Source: JBBRNH01 sp038247465 (lineage in GTDB: Bacteria; Bacteroidota; Bacteroidia; Cytophagales; Spirosomataceae). Taken from it: a stretch of 10,928 nt of DNA. The DNA is taken from the NCBI GenBank assembly GCA_038247465.1, contig JBBRUV010000154.1, forward strand, positions 1-10,928, written 5' to 3'. Below the pieces are notes generated by a model. That model searched no databases. It was not told where the DNA came from and worked only from the letters and a program-made list of their open reading frames with translations. A program made the position numbers and the translations under genes. How positions within the stretch are numbered: the first letter of the stretch is position 1; each line of letters begins with the position of its first letter. Below, piece by piece: positions 1-6,615 of the stretch.

Positions 1-39
1 GATACGACTATTGACGCTGTCTTGTTTTATTGGCAATAA

Positions 40-219
40 TTATCTGAAAATCAATTAGATAGACCCAAAATTCGCATTAATAAGAAATTCCACAACTGGC
101 TCGAACGCCCCAATGTCGCCCTCGGCGCACGCAAACCCGTTGATTTACTTGATACAGCCATTGGCCGACAGGAAGCTATTGGTATCCTAATCCGAATCGA
201 GCACGGGATATATTCGTAA
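40..219 (+). pseudogene. Remnant of Xre/MbcA/ParS-family antitoxin (C-terminal toxin-binding domain)
   Basis: The frame ending at the TAA at 217-219 encodes about 59 residues. They match the C-terminal toxin-binding region (DUF2384 type) of antitoxins that pair with RES toxins: a WLERPNVALG segment, then KPVDLLDT, a glycine, and a terminal RIEHGIYS in place of the usual LGRIEYG-like ending. The same frame is closed by a TAA at 37-39. No ATG lies between that stop and the conserved part, and the residues encoded before it (positions 1-36) are not recognisable. The N-terminal helix-turn-helix region is therefore missing, broken or outside the window. In intact loci this protein neutralises the adjacent RES toxin and represses its own promoter. 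The broken RES frame that follows at 288 supports the family call. The gap of 68 bp is longer than is normal for such pairs. The region is visibly richer in A+T than the genes to its right, as often seen in mobile toxin-antitoxin loci. Confidence 0.72.
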
Positions 220-287
220 TTAATAATCAGAAATTTAACCTTCAACGTTACGCTTGTGGATAGCGGTTTAATCTAATCTAAAAACCA

Positions 288-740
288 ATGCAAATTTACC
301 GAATTACGGGCACAAAAGATGCCAATGATTTAAATGGCACAGGCTGCCTTCACGCACCAGGACGCTGGAACAAACAGGGTACGTTAGTTCTGTACACCTC
401 CGAACACGTTTCACTCGCTAAGTTAGAAATCTTAGCCGACTCAACTGAAACACCCGACAATATGTCGTTAGTAATTCTTAAAATACTTCCTAATGCCTCT
501 TGTTTAATTGTAAATACAAGTGATTTACCCGCAGCCTGGAATTAATTACCGTATCACCCTGATTTAGCCGCGTTGACTGACAAATGGGTTGCAGAACAGA
601 AATACTGACTTATGCGTGTTCCGTCGGTGCATTCCCCAACTGAATTTAATTACCCCATCAATCCGACTCACCCTGAGCATAACACATTGAAAATCATTAG
701 TATTGAACCTCATCCATTTGACCTGAGACTAAAGCAATGA
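288..740 (+). pseudogene. RES-domain toxin (NAD+-degrading) pseudogene with two in-frame stops
   Basis: From ATG 288 the frame reads as a RES-domain toxin through to a TGA at 738-740. That is 150 codons, about the usual length for the family, but it is interrupted by TAA at 543-545 (codon 86) and TGA at 606-608 (codon 107). Family landmarks occur on both sides of the stops in the same frame: YRI (residues 4-6), GRWN (25-28), LYTSE (35-39), LAKLE (43-47), then after the second stop MRVPS (109-113), a NP-x-H segment and a final FDLRL. RES toxins of Xre/RES pairs degrade NAD+ and arrest growth. The conserved Arg, Tyr and Glu (here R26, Y36, E47) lie before the breaks and the conserved Ser (S113) after both, so the 85-residue product should be inactive. 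No indel is needed, and both stops are explicable as C-to-T changes of CAA and CGA. The decay therefore looks recent, or the stops could be sequencing errors. Confidence 0.85.
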
Positions 741-787
741 CAGAACCTGAAAAACAGATATTTTTAGATGGTATATATTCACTTTAG
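737..787 (+). other. Possible 16-codon ORF overlapping the toxin frame stop
   Basis: An ATG at 737 overlaps the final TGA of the RES frame (ATGA) and opens a 16-codon frame ending in TAG at 785-787, just before the terminator. The peptide begins MTEPEKQIFLDG. The overlapping start resembles translational coupling, but the peptide is too short to assign. It could be a gene fragment or chance. Confidence 0.15.
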
Positions 788-798
788 AAACATTTTAT

Positions 799-834
799 GG
801 GGACTCTGATAAATCATCAGGGTCCTCTTTTTTT
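799..834 (+). terminator. Intrinsic terminator after the toxin-antitoxin remnant
   Basis: GGACTCTGAT (801-810) and ATCAGGGTCC (816-825) form a 10-bp stem with one G-U pair and a 5-nt loop. The stem can be extended outward by a G-U and a G-C pair at 799-800 with 826-827. A run of seven T follows at 828-834. This is a textbook rho-independent terminator for rightward transcription. It separates the toxin-antitoxin relic from the protease gene. Confidence 0.88.
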
Positions 835-896
835 ATAGATAGCTATGGCTTCGTCATGTTATATTGCCCTAAATTTCACCATAGATACCCTCGCCG

Positions 897-3410
897 ATGC
901 GCCAAATTCTCCTTATTATCAATTGTTTATTACTCATTATTCAACCTTCAGCCGCTCAAAATTTCCCCGTTTCCGGCACTGCCCAACCCACCGATAAAAT
1001 TGCCGCATTCACCGCCGGGATGGACAAACAACCCGGCTTCCTGACGTTTTACTGGGATGCCAAAAAGGGTAAAATCTGGGTTGAGATCAGTCAGTTCGAT
1101 ACCGAGTTTTTGTATTACCCAACCCTCGCTCAGGGCGTTGGCTCCAACGATATTGGCCTCGACCGGGGCCGCCTGGGGCAGGAACACGTGGTGTCGTTTC
1201 AGCGGACGGGTAACAAAATTCTGATGGTCGAACCCAATTACAACTACCGCGCCATCAGCAATGACCCGGTAGAAAAACGGGCCGTTGCCGAATCCTTCGC
1301 GCAATCGGTTCATGCTGGTTTTGAGATCATGGCCGAAGAAGGAAACCGGGTACTGGTTGATTTCACGCCGTTTTTGATGCAGGATGCGGTGGGGGCAACG
1401 CAGGCTATTGCCCAGACCAAACAGGGTAATTTCCGGCTCGACCCGGCCCGGTGCGCCATGTATTTACCCCGCTCGAAAGCCTTTCCGCAGAATACCGAGT
1501 TTGAAGTAACCATCACATTGTCAGGCGAAATGCCGGGCGGTTATCTGCGCGAAGTAGTGCCGACCGCTACCGCCGTAACCATGCGCCAACACCATTCATT
1601 TGTGCAATTGCCGCCGTTAGACGGCTCCTACAAACCCCGCGCTTTTGACCCGCGCATTGGCTATGGCGGTATCGAGTATTTCGATTATGCTACGCCCGTC
1701 AGTCAGCCGATTGTGAAGCGGTACATTTCGCGGCATCGCTTGCAGAAGAAAGACCCGTCGGCGGTCATCAGCGAGGCCGTGAAACCGATTGTGTACTACA
1801 TGGACCCTGGCGCACCCGAACCCATCAGGCAGGCGTTGATGGACGGCATTGCCTGGTGGAATCAGGCGTATGAAGCGGCTGGTTTTCGGGATGCGTTTCT
1901 GGTCAAACTCCTCCCGCCCAATGCCGACCCGATGGACATTCGGTACAACCTCGTGCAGTGGGTGCATCGGTCAACGCGGGGTTGGAGCTACGGAGCCAGC
2001 ATTATTGACCCCCGGACGGGCGAAATCCTGAAAGGTAAAGTAACGCTTGGCTCGTTGCGGGTGCGGCAGGATTACCTGATTGCTCAGGGACTGGTCGGCA
2101 AATTTGACACCGATACGAGCCACGTTGACGAGATGATGCAATTGTCTTTGGCGCGGCTCCGGCAGTTGGCGGCTCATGAAGTGGGCCACACGCTCGGTTT
2201 GCCGCATAACTATTTAGCCAGTACACAGGGGCGGGCCGCGTTTGGTCGGGCTTCGGTGATGGACTACCCCACAATGGTGGCTAAACTCAAAGGGGCAACC
2301 CCATCTGCGTCGGCCATTGATATTTCGGACGCTTACACTGTCGGTATCGGCGAGTATGACAAGTGGAGCATTCGCTACGGCTATACCCAATTTGCCGATG
2401 GAGCCAACGAGAAACAGGAGCTTGACAAGATTGTGCAGGATATGCACCGCGCCGGGCTGTCGTTTCTGACTGATCAGGATGCGCGGCCCGAATCGTCGGC
2501 GCACCCGCAAACGCACCTTTGGGACAACGGCCAAAACGCTGCCGACGAACTCCGGCGCGTGATGCAGGTACGGCAGGTGGTGCTGGCGAATTTCTCGGAG
2601 AAGAAAATTCCCGCCGGAACGCCCATGACGACGCTCGAAGAAGTGCTGGTGCCGATGTTTTTGTTTCACCGCTATCAGGTCGAAGCCGCCGTGAAGTCGG
2701 TGGCCGGGCAGGTTTATACCAACGCCCTGCGTGGAGACGGGCAAACTGTAACGGCTTCTGTATCAGCCGCCGAGCAAAACAAAGCGTTGGCGGCTTTGCT
2801 CGAAACGCTCCACCCGGTGGCGTTGTCGTTGCCCGATGCCGCGCTGAGGCTGATTCCGCCCCGTGCGTTTCGGTATGAGCCAAATCCCCGCGAGGTGTTT
2901 AAACGACGAACGGGTATGGTGTTCGACGCGCTGGCCCCGGCAGAAACAGCAGCTAACTTAACGCTCCGGCTCTTGCTCAACCCCGAACGCTGCGCCCGGT
3001 TGGTTCGCCAAAAAGCCACAGACCCGACCTTGCCGGGCCTGACAGATGTGCTGGATAAATTGCGCGAAACAATCGTGAGATCGCCTTTTCTGGGTCAGGA
3101 AGGATACAGCAGTGAAATTGCCCGGCAAACCGAAAAGCTCCTCCTTGACCACCTGATTCGGCTTGCCACTAATAAAGAAGCCGATGGCCGGGTGCGCGAA
3201 CTGACCCACGAGACCCTGCTTAAAATCAAGTTGTACTACGATGCTCGGCTGGCGGCAAGCTATGCCTACCGCTCGTGGCTCATTGACCAATACCTGACCC
3301 AACCCGACCGCGTGGGCGGCACTGTTACGTTGGCCCAACCCGCCCCCGACGGCGCACCGATTGACCCCGGTCAGGAGTGGTTGCTGGACACGGAATGTGA
3401 CTGGCGGTAA
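897..3410 (+). CDS. Exported zinc-dependent metalloprotease (metzincin type, DUF5117/DUF4953 family)
   Basis: This 837-residue protein begins with a signal peptide (about residues 1-21: positive MR, a hydrophobic Ile/Leu core, then SAAQ), which supports ATG 897 although no Shine-Dalgarno sequence or clear promoter is visible. The N-terminal half resembles the DUF5117 region found ahead of the catalytic domain in large Bacteroidota zinc proteases. The catalytic domain has the extended zinc motif HEVGHTLGLPH at residues 427-437, with three His ligands and Glu428 as general base. A Met-turn-like SVMDY follows at 453-457, as in metzincins. A long C-terminal region (about 460-837) follows, rich in helix-forming sequence. 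Related proteins are predicted to act in the periplasm or at the outer membrane, and their substrates are unknown. The gene appears monocistronic. It starts downstream of a terminator and converges on the M1 peptidase gene. The family call is secure at the level of zinc protease and less so for the exact Pfam architecture. Confidence 0.93.
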   Translation: MRQILLIINCLLLIIQPSAAQNFPVSGTAQPTDKIAAFTAGMDKQPGFLTFYWDAKKGKIWVEISQFDTEFLYYPTLAQGVGSNDIGLDRGRLGQEHVVSFQRTGNKILMVEPNYNYRAISNDPVEKRAVAESFAQSVHAGFEIMAEEGNRVLVDFTPFLMQDAVGATQAIAQTKQGNFRLDPARCAMYLPRSKAFPQNTEFEVTITLSGEMPGGYLREVVPTATAVTMRQHHSFVQLPPLDGSYKPRAFDPRIGYGGIEYFDYATPVSQPIVKRYISRHRLQKKDPSAVISEAVKPIVYYMDPGAPEPIRQALMDGIAWWNQAYEAAGFRDAFLVKLLPPNADPMDIRYNLVQWVHRSTRGWSYGASIIDPRTGEILKGKVTLGSLRVRQDYLIAQGLVGKFDTDTSHVDEMMQLSLARLRQLAAHEVGHTLGLPHNYLASTQGRAAFGRASVMDYPTMVAKLKGATPSASAIDISDAYTVGIGEYDKWSIRYGYTQFADGANEKQELDKIVQDMHRAGLSFLTDQDARPESSAHPQTHLWDNGQNAADELRRVMQVRQVVLANFSEKKIPAGTPMTTLEEVLVPMFLFHRYQVEAAVKSVAGQVYTNALRGDGQTVTASVSAAEQNKALAALLETLHPVALSLPDAALRLIPPRAFRYEPNPREVFKRRTGMVFDALAPAETAANLTLRLLLNPERCARLVRQKATDPTLPGLTDVLDKLRETIVRSPFLGQEGYSSEIARQTEKLLLDHLIRLATNKEADGRVRELTHETLLKIKLYYDARLAASYAYRSWLIDQYLTQPDRVGGTVTLAQPAPDGAPIDPGQEWLLDTECDWR

Positions 3411-3413
3411 AAG

Positions 3414-3529
3414 GTAGAGATCGCACCGGCGCACCGGCATAGTTGTGTGTCCCCGGTGTCAATAATACGCATCAGCGTACCATCCGGCGGGGAGACGCAA
3501 TTATGCCGGTGCGCCGGAGCGATCTCTAC
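3414..3529. repeat. Large imperfect inverted repeat between convergent genes
   Basis: The 28-nt arms 3414-3441 and 3502-3529 are inverted copies with a single mismatch (A3425 opposite A3518). The similarity continues inward with a few mismatches to about 3454 and 3489. A further small palindrome, TACGC-ATCA-GCGTA (3466-3479), sits at almost the same centre. The whole segment could fold as one hairpin of about 116 nt. It starts 4 nt after the protease stop and ends 17 nt before the M1 peptidase stop, so it could terminate both transcripts, although no long T run flanks it. The GC-rich, symmetric make-up resembles a REP- or MITE-like intergenic repeat. Copy number cannot be judged from this window. 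Confidence 0.85.
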
Positions 3530-3546
3530 AAAATCAATATTGTGAA

Positions 3547-5511
3547 TTATTGTGCTTCGCCTTTCCAGGTATTATTTCTTGGGTTAGCGTCGGGCATTTT
3601 TTCGTCGGGGTCAATCACCACTGTCTTCAGGGCCGAGGTCGTGGCTGCTTTAAATGTCCAGGTACCTCCGCGTTGCCAGGTTTCAACGGGGAGTTTTACG
3701 CGGGTTTTTTTGCCGTTGGTTTCGGTAATTTCGATTTCGGCGGGCATTGCCATCTTGTCAAGATTCTCAATCGTGATTAGTGCGCCTTTTGTTGCGTCGG
3801 CATCCACGTATTTCACGCCCTGCACGGCCTGATCGAGTTTCCAGGTTTCATAAAACCAACCGCGCCAGAACCAGCCGAGGTCTTCGCCAGCCGCATTCTC
3901 TATCGAGCGGAAAAAGTCCATCGGTGTTGGGTGTTTAAATGCCCAGCGTTTTACGTATTCCCGAAACGCATAATCGAAACGGTCGGGGCCGAGAACCTGC
4001 TCGCGCAAGAGCCGCAAGCCGATACCTGGTTTGTAATACGCCAAAATACCCAGGGCGCGGGGTGGCTGCACATCAGGAATAGTCATAATCGGCTCGGCGG
4101 GGCCGTAGAGGGCCGGGGCGAGGTCGTGCATGGTGCCACGCTCGCGGTTGTATTCGCCGTTGTTGAAATTGGCCGTTGACAAAAAGTTGATGAACGTATT
4201 GAATCCTTCGTCCATCCAAGGAAATTTGCGCTCGTTGTTACCCACAATCATCGGAAACCAGTTGTGGCCGAATTCGTGGTCAGTAACGCCCCACAGTCCG
4301 TCTTTTTTGGCCGTTGCTCCACAGAAAACGATTCCCGGATATTCCATGCCGCCCACGATACCGGCCACGTTGGTTGCCACCGGATACGAGTACGGATAAA
4401 CATATTTCGAGTAAAACTCAATGCAGCCCTTCACGTATTCTGTTGAGCGGCCCCAGGCATCGTTGCCCGCGCTCTCGACCGGATACGCCGATTGCGCGAG
4501 GGCGGTTTTGCCGTCTGGCAGGTTCATCCGGGCGGCATCCCAGACAAATGCTTTTGAACTGGCAAAGGCTACATCGCGGGTATTGACGCACTTGAACCGC
4601 CACGTTTTGGTGCCGGATGTGCTGGGCCGCGAAGCCGGATTATTCACCTCGTCGGCGCTGCGAATCATGACGGTTTTATCGCTTTGCCGGGCCTGCGCCA
4701 GTCGTTTAATCTGCTCGGCAGTCAACACATCCTGCGGGTTGAGCAATTCGCCCGAACCAACCACGAGGTGGCTAAACGGCACGGTGATGGCGTATTCCAT
4801 GTCGCCGTAATCGAGATAAAACTCGCCCGCGCCGAGGTACGGCAGCACGTTCCAGCCCTGAATATCGTCATACACGCACATCCGGGGATACCACTGCGCG
4901 ATTTCATAAATCACGCCGTCTTTGCGTTTGAGTTGGCCCATCCGGTCAGAGCCATATTCAGGAACTTTAAACCCATACCCAACCCGGATTTTGATGCTTT
5001 CGCCCGGCGCAAGAGCCTGACTGAGACGTATTTGCATCCGGGTGTCAGTAATGGTGTAGGGTGCCGTGATAGCCTTGTTTTTGCCACTTTCAACGGCCAC
5101 CGAGGTTATATCAACGCCCCCTTTAAAGTCCACGTTGCCAAACCGGCCACCGTTGACGGGCGTAGTTTTGGTGGCCCGTGAGGTATCGGCAAACGAGTTT
5201 TGGTCGAGTTGCAGCCAGACGAATGGTAACGATTCGGGCGAGTTGTTTTTGTAGGTGATCTCAACGTCTCCGGTCAACGTGTTGGCAACATCGTCTAAAG
5301 CAACGTTAATTTTGTAATCGGCGCGATTTTGCCAGTAGCGCGGGCCGGGCGAGCCGCTGCCGGTGCGGTAGTCGTTGCCCGGTTGCATATTAAACAGCGG
5401 ATGGAACAGTTCGAGCGCGTTGTATTTGCTCGTGGCCGGGGTAGTTGTTACCTGAGCAAAACTGCTGGCAGTGAGCAGTGTAAGCCCGGCAGACAAAATG
5501 CGTTTCAGCAT
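3547..5511 (-). CDS. Exported M1-family metallopeptidase (aminopeptidase N-like)
   Basis: I choose the ATG at 5511 (654 residues) because it directly precedes a signal peptide: MLKR, a hydrophobic stretch and a likely SFAQ cleavage site near residues 17-20. The longer frame from 5547 would add 12 residues ahead of the signal peptide and would start inside a hairpin. The M1 exopeptidase signature is present as GGMEYPG (387-393). The zinc site is HEFGH (412-416), followed after exactly 18 residues by the third ligand Glu435 in WMDEGFN. The N-terminal part (about 25-230) fits the M1 beta-sandwich domain. The C-terminal part is short and lacks the long helical domain of classical aminopeptidase N. 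Family members remove N-terminal residues from peptides; the specificity here is unknown. It probably has its own promoter (TACTTTTG at 5552-5545, minus strand) and is separated from hisF by a hairpin. Confidence 0.93.
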   Translation of the reverse strand: MLKRILSAGLTLLTASSFAQVTTTPATSKYNALELFHPLFNMQPGNDYRTGSGSPGPRYWQNRADYKINVALDDVANTLTGDVEITYKNNSPESLPFVWLQLDQNSFADTSRATKTTPVNGGRFGNVDFKGGVDITSVAVESGKNKAITAPYTITDTRMQIRLSQALAPGESIKIRVGYGFKVPEYGSDRMGQLKRKDGVIYEIAQWYPRMCVYDDIQGWNVLPYLGAGEFYLDYGDMEYAITVPFSHLVVGSGELLNPQDVLTAEQIKRLAQARQSDKTVMIRSADEVNNPASRPSTSGTKTWRFKCVNTRDVAFASSKAFVWDAARMNLPDGKTALAQSAYPVESAGNDAWGRSTEYVKGCIEFYSKYVYPYSYPVATNVAGIVGGMEYPGIVFCGATAKKDGLWGVTDHEFGHNWFPMIVGNNERKFPWMDEGFNTFINFLSTANFNNGEYNRERGTMHDLAPALYGPAEPIMTIPDVQPPRALGILAYYKPGIGLRLLREQVLGPDRFDYAFREYVKRWAFKHPTPMDFFRSIENAAGEDLGWFWRGWFYETWKLDQAVQGVKYVDADATKGALITIENLDKMAMPAEIEITETNGKKTRVKLPVETWQRGGTWTFKAATTSALKTVVIDPDEKMPDANPRNNTWKGEAQ

Positions 5512-5544
5512 GAAAATTGGTTGTTGTTGGGAGAAATAAAGCAA

Positions 5545-5552
5545 CAAAAGTA
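5545..5552 (-). promoter_or_regulatory. Candidate -7 promoter element for the M1 peptidase gene
   Basis: Minus-strand TACTTTTG matches the Bacteroidota -7 consensus TAnnTTTG exactly and lies about 34 nt upstream of the chosen start at 5511. No convincing -33 element is visible. The element overlaps the outer base of the hairpin at 5547-5579. Confidence 0.4.
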
Positions 5553-5579
5553 GGGCAGATTTGGTGTCTACCCTACTTT
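5547..5579 (-). terminator. Hairpin downstream of hisF, possible terminator
   Basis: AAAGTAGGG (5547-5555) and CCCTACTTT (5571-5579) form a perfect 9-bp stem, and inner AGA/TCT can add three pairs. In the minus direction it lies 36 nt after the hisF stop and is followed by a T-rich but interrupted stretch (TGTTGCTTTATTT). It is a plausible terminator of the his transcript. The U tract is weak, so efficiency is uncertain. Confidence 0.6.
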
Positions 5580-5615
5580 GTGCGGGATGAGCGGTTGATC
5601 TGCCAACGTGGCTGG

Positions 5616-6377
5616 TCAGTCGGTTAATCGCATCGGGATTCCCTGCCCGGCCAAGTAGCGTTTCAGAGCCGGAATCCCGATCTCGTGGAAGTGAAAAATA
5701 CTGGCGGCCAGACCTGCATCGGCTTTCCCGGCAGTAAAAACCTCCACGAAATGCGCCATTGAACCCGCCCCGCCCGACGCAATCACCGGAATATTGGCCG
5801 CGCCCGAAATCTGCGCCGTGAGGTTAAGGGCAAACCCCGCCTTTGTCCCATCGGTGTCCATCGAAGTCAGCAGAATTTCACCCGCGCCCCGGTTTTCTAC
5901 CTCTTTGGCCCAGTCAATAGTGAGTAGTTCGGTTGATTTTCGCCCGCCGTGCGTATGAACATAGTCTTCTCCCGAAAGATGTCGGGTGTCAATTGCCACG
6001 ATAACACACTGAGAACCAAACTCAAGCGCGAGTTGGTCAATCAAATCGGGGTTACGAACGGCAGACGAATTGATGGAAATTTTGTCGGCTCCGGCATTGA
6101 GCAACGCCGACACGTCAGCAACGGATGAGATGCCACCGCCCACCGTAAACGGAATATTAACCATCTGGGCCACCCGGCGCACGAGTTCAAGGAGCGTTTT
6201 GCGTTCGTCAACGGTTGCCGTGATGTCTAAAAAAACCAGTTCGTCGGCCCCCTGCGCGGCATATTCGGCACCGAGTTCAACGGGGTCTCCGGCATCGCGC
6301 AGGTTCACGAAGTTAGTGCCTTTCACGGTACGCCCGTCTTTGATATCGAGGCAGGGGATGATGCGTTTGGTAAGCAT
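5616..6377 (-). CDS. hisF: Imidazole glycerol phosphate synthase, cyclase subunit HisF
   Basis: HisF is the (beta/alpha)8-barrel subunit of imidazole glycerol phosphate synthase in histidine biosynthesis. It takes ammonia from HisH and PRFAR from HisA and produces imidazole glycerol phosphate plus the purine precursor AICAR, in the cytoplasm. The protein has 253 residues, the usual size. The start MLTKRIIPCLDIKDGR is the classic HisF N-terminus. The two catalytic aspartates fall at the standard positions, Asp11 (CLDIKDG) and Asp130 (VAID). The phosphate-binding GGGI (80-83) and the later ASGGAG loop are present. The frame is intact. It is the last gene of the hisH-hisA-hisF cluster but is set apart from hisA by 206 bp of repeat-rich DNA. 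Inverted heptamer copies begin only 5 nt upstream of the start, where a ribosome would bind. Confidence 0.97.
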   Translation of the reverse strand: MLTKRIIPCLDIKDGRTVKGTNFVNLRDAGDPVELGAEYAAQGADELVFLDITATVDERKTLLELVRRVAQMVNIPFTVGGGISSVADVSALLNAGADKISINSSAVRNPDLIDQLALEFGSQCVIVAIDTRHLSGEDYVHTHGGRKSTELLTIDWAKEVENRGAGEILLTSMDTDGTKAGFALNLTAQISGAANIPVIASGGAGSMAHFVEVFTAGKADAGLAASIFHFHEIGIPALKRYLAGQGIPMRLTD

Positions 6378-6385
6378 ATTTTTCA

Positions 6386-6420
6386 GTAACCAGTTATCAG
6401 TTTTTAGTGAGAAGTAACCA
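6386..6420. repeat. Five heptamers in inverted orientation upstream of hisF
   Basis: On the plus strand the segment divides exactly into GTAACCA, GTTATCA, GTTTTTA, GTGAGAA and GTAACCA. These are reverse-complement relatives of the TGnnnAC units at 6511-6608. The stretch 6383-6401 is a perfect 19-nt inverted copy of 6537-6555. It lies within the leader just before the hisF start at 6377. Confidence 0.8.
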
Positions 6421-6448
6421 TTGTCCGGTAATTATTGAATATTTATCA

Positions 6449-6497
6449 GTATCGAGTAGCCAGCTATTAGTTTTTAGTAAATATATATTAGTAAAGG
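6449..6497. repeat. Degenerate inverted heptamers in the hisA-hisF gap
   Basis: In a consistent 7-nt register this stretch reads GTATCGA, GTAGCCA, GCTATTA, GTTTTTA, GTAAATA, TATATTA, GTAAAGG. It shares GTTTTTA and a GTAGCCA variant with the inverted block at 6386-6420 and looks like a decayed part of the same array. The stretch between the two blocks (6421-6448) is AT-rich and shows no clear unit. Confidence 0.5.
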
Positions 6498-6510
6498 GCC
6501 AATAATTCAA

Positions 6511-6615
6511 TGCTCACTGACAACTGCTCACTGGTTACTGATAACTGGTTACTGATAACTGTTCACTGGTTACTGATAACTGTTCACTGTTCATTGACAA
6601 CTGATAACTGTTGAA
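6511..6615. repeat. Heptanucleotide tandem array, consensus TGnnnAC
   Basis: Fourteen uninterrupted 7-nt units run from 6511 to 6608: TGCTCAC, TGACAAC, TGCTCAC, TGGTTAC, TGATAAC, TGGTTAC, TGATAAC, TGTTCAC, TGGTTAC, TGATAAC, TGTTCAC, TGTTCAT, TGACAAC, TGATAAC. A decayed fifteenth (TGTTGAA) follows at 6609-6615. All but one of the fourteen fit TGnnnAC, with only a few middle triplets used (GTT, ATA, TTC, CTC, ACA). The array crosses the hisA stop codon, so its right part is coding. It recalls the short tandemly repeated heptamers described in cyanobacterial genomes. That resemblance concerns form only. Confidence 0.93.

Noticed and set aside
1..740. Functional Xre/RES toxin-antitoxin module
   Set aside because: Both frames contain in-frame stops and the toxin's conserved Ser is beyond them, so it is described as a relic.
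2214..2883. Long open frames on the minus strand across the zinc protease gene (up to 198 codons)
   Set aside because: They are antisense to a strongly recognised protease, have Arg/Pro/Ala-rich low-information translations, and match no family.
4684..5181. 165-codon plus-strand frame within the M1 peptidase gene
   Set aside because: It is an antisense shadow in a GC-rich gene without recognisable motifs.
5512..5547. Longer start for the M1 peptidase at 5547
   Set aside because: It would put 12 residues ahead of an otherwise typical signal peptide and begin inside the hisF downstream hairpin. The start at 5511 is favoured.
6386..6615. CRISPR array in the hisA-hisF gap
   Set aside because: The repeats are 7 nt long, contiguous and without spacers, and part of the array is coding. 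No cas genes are present.
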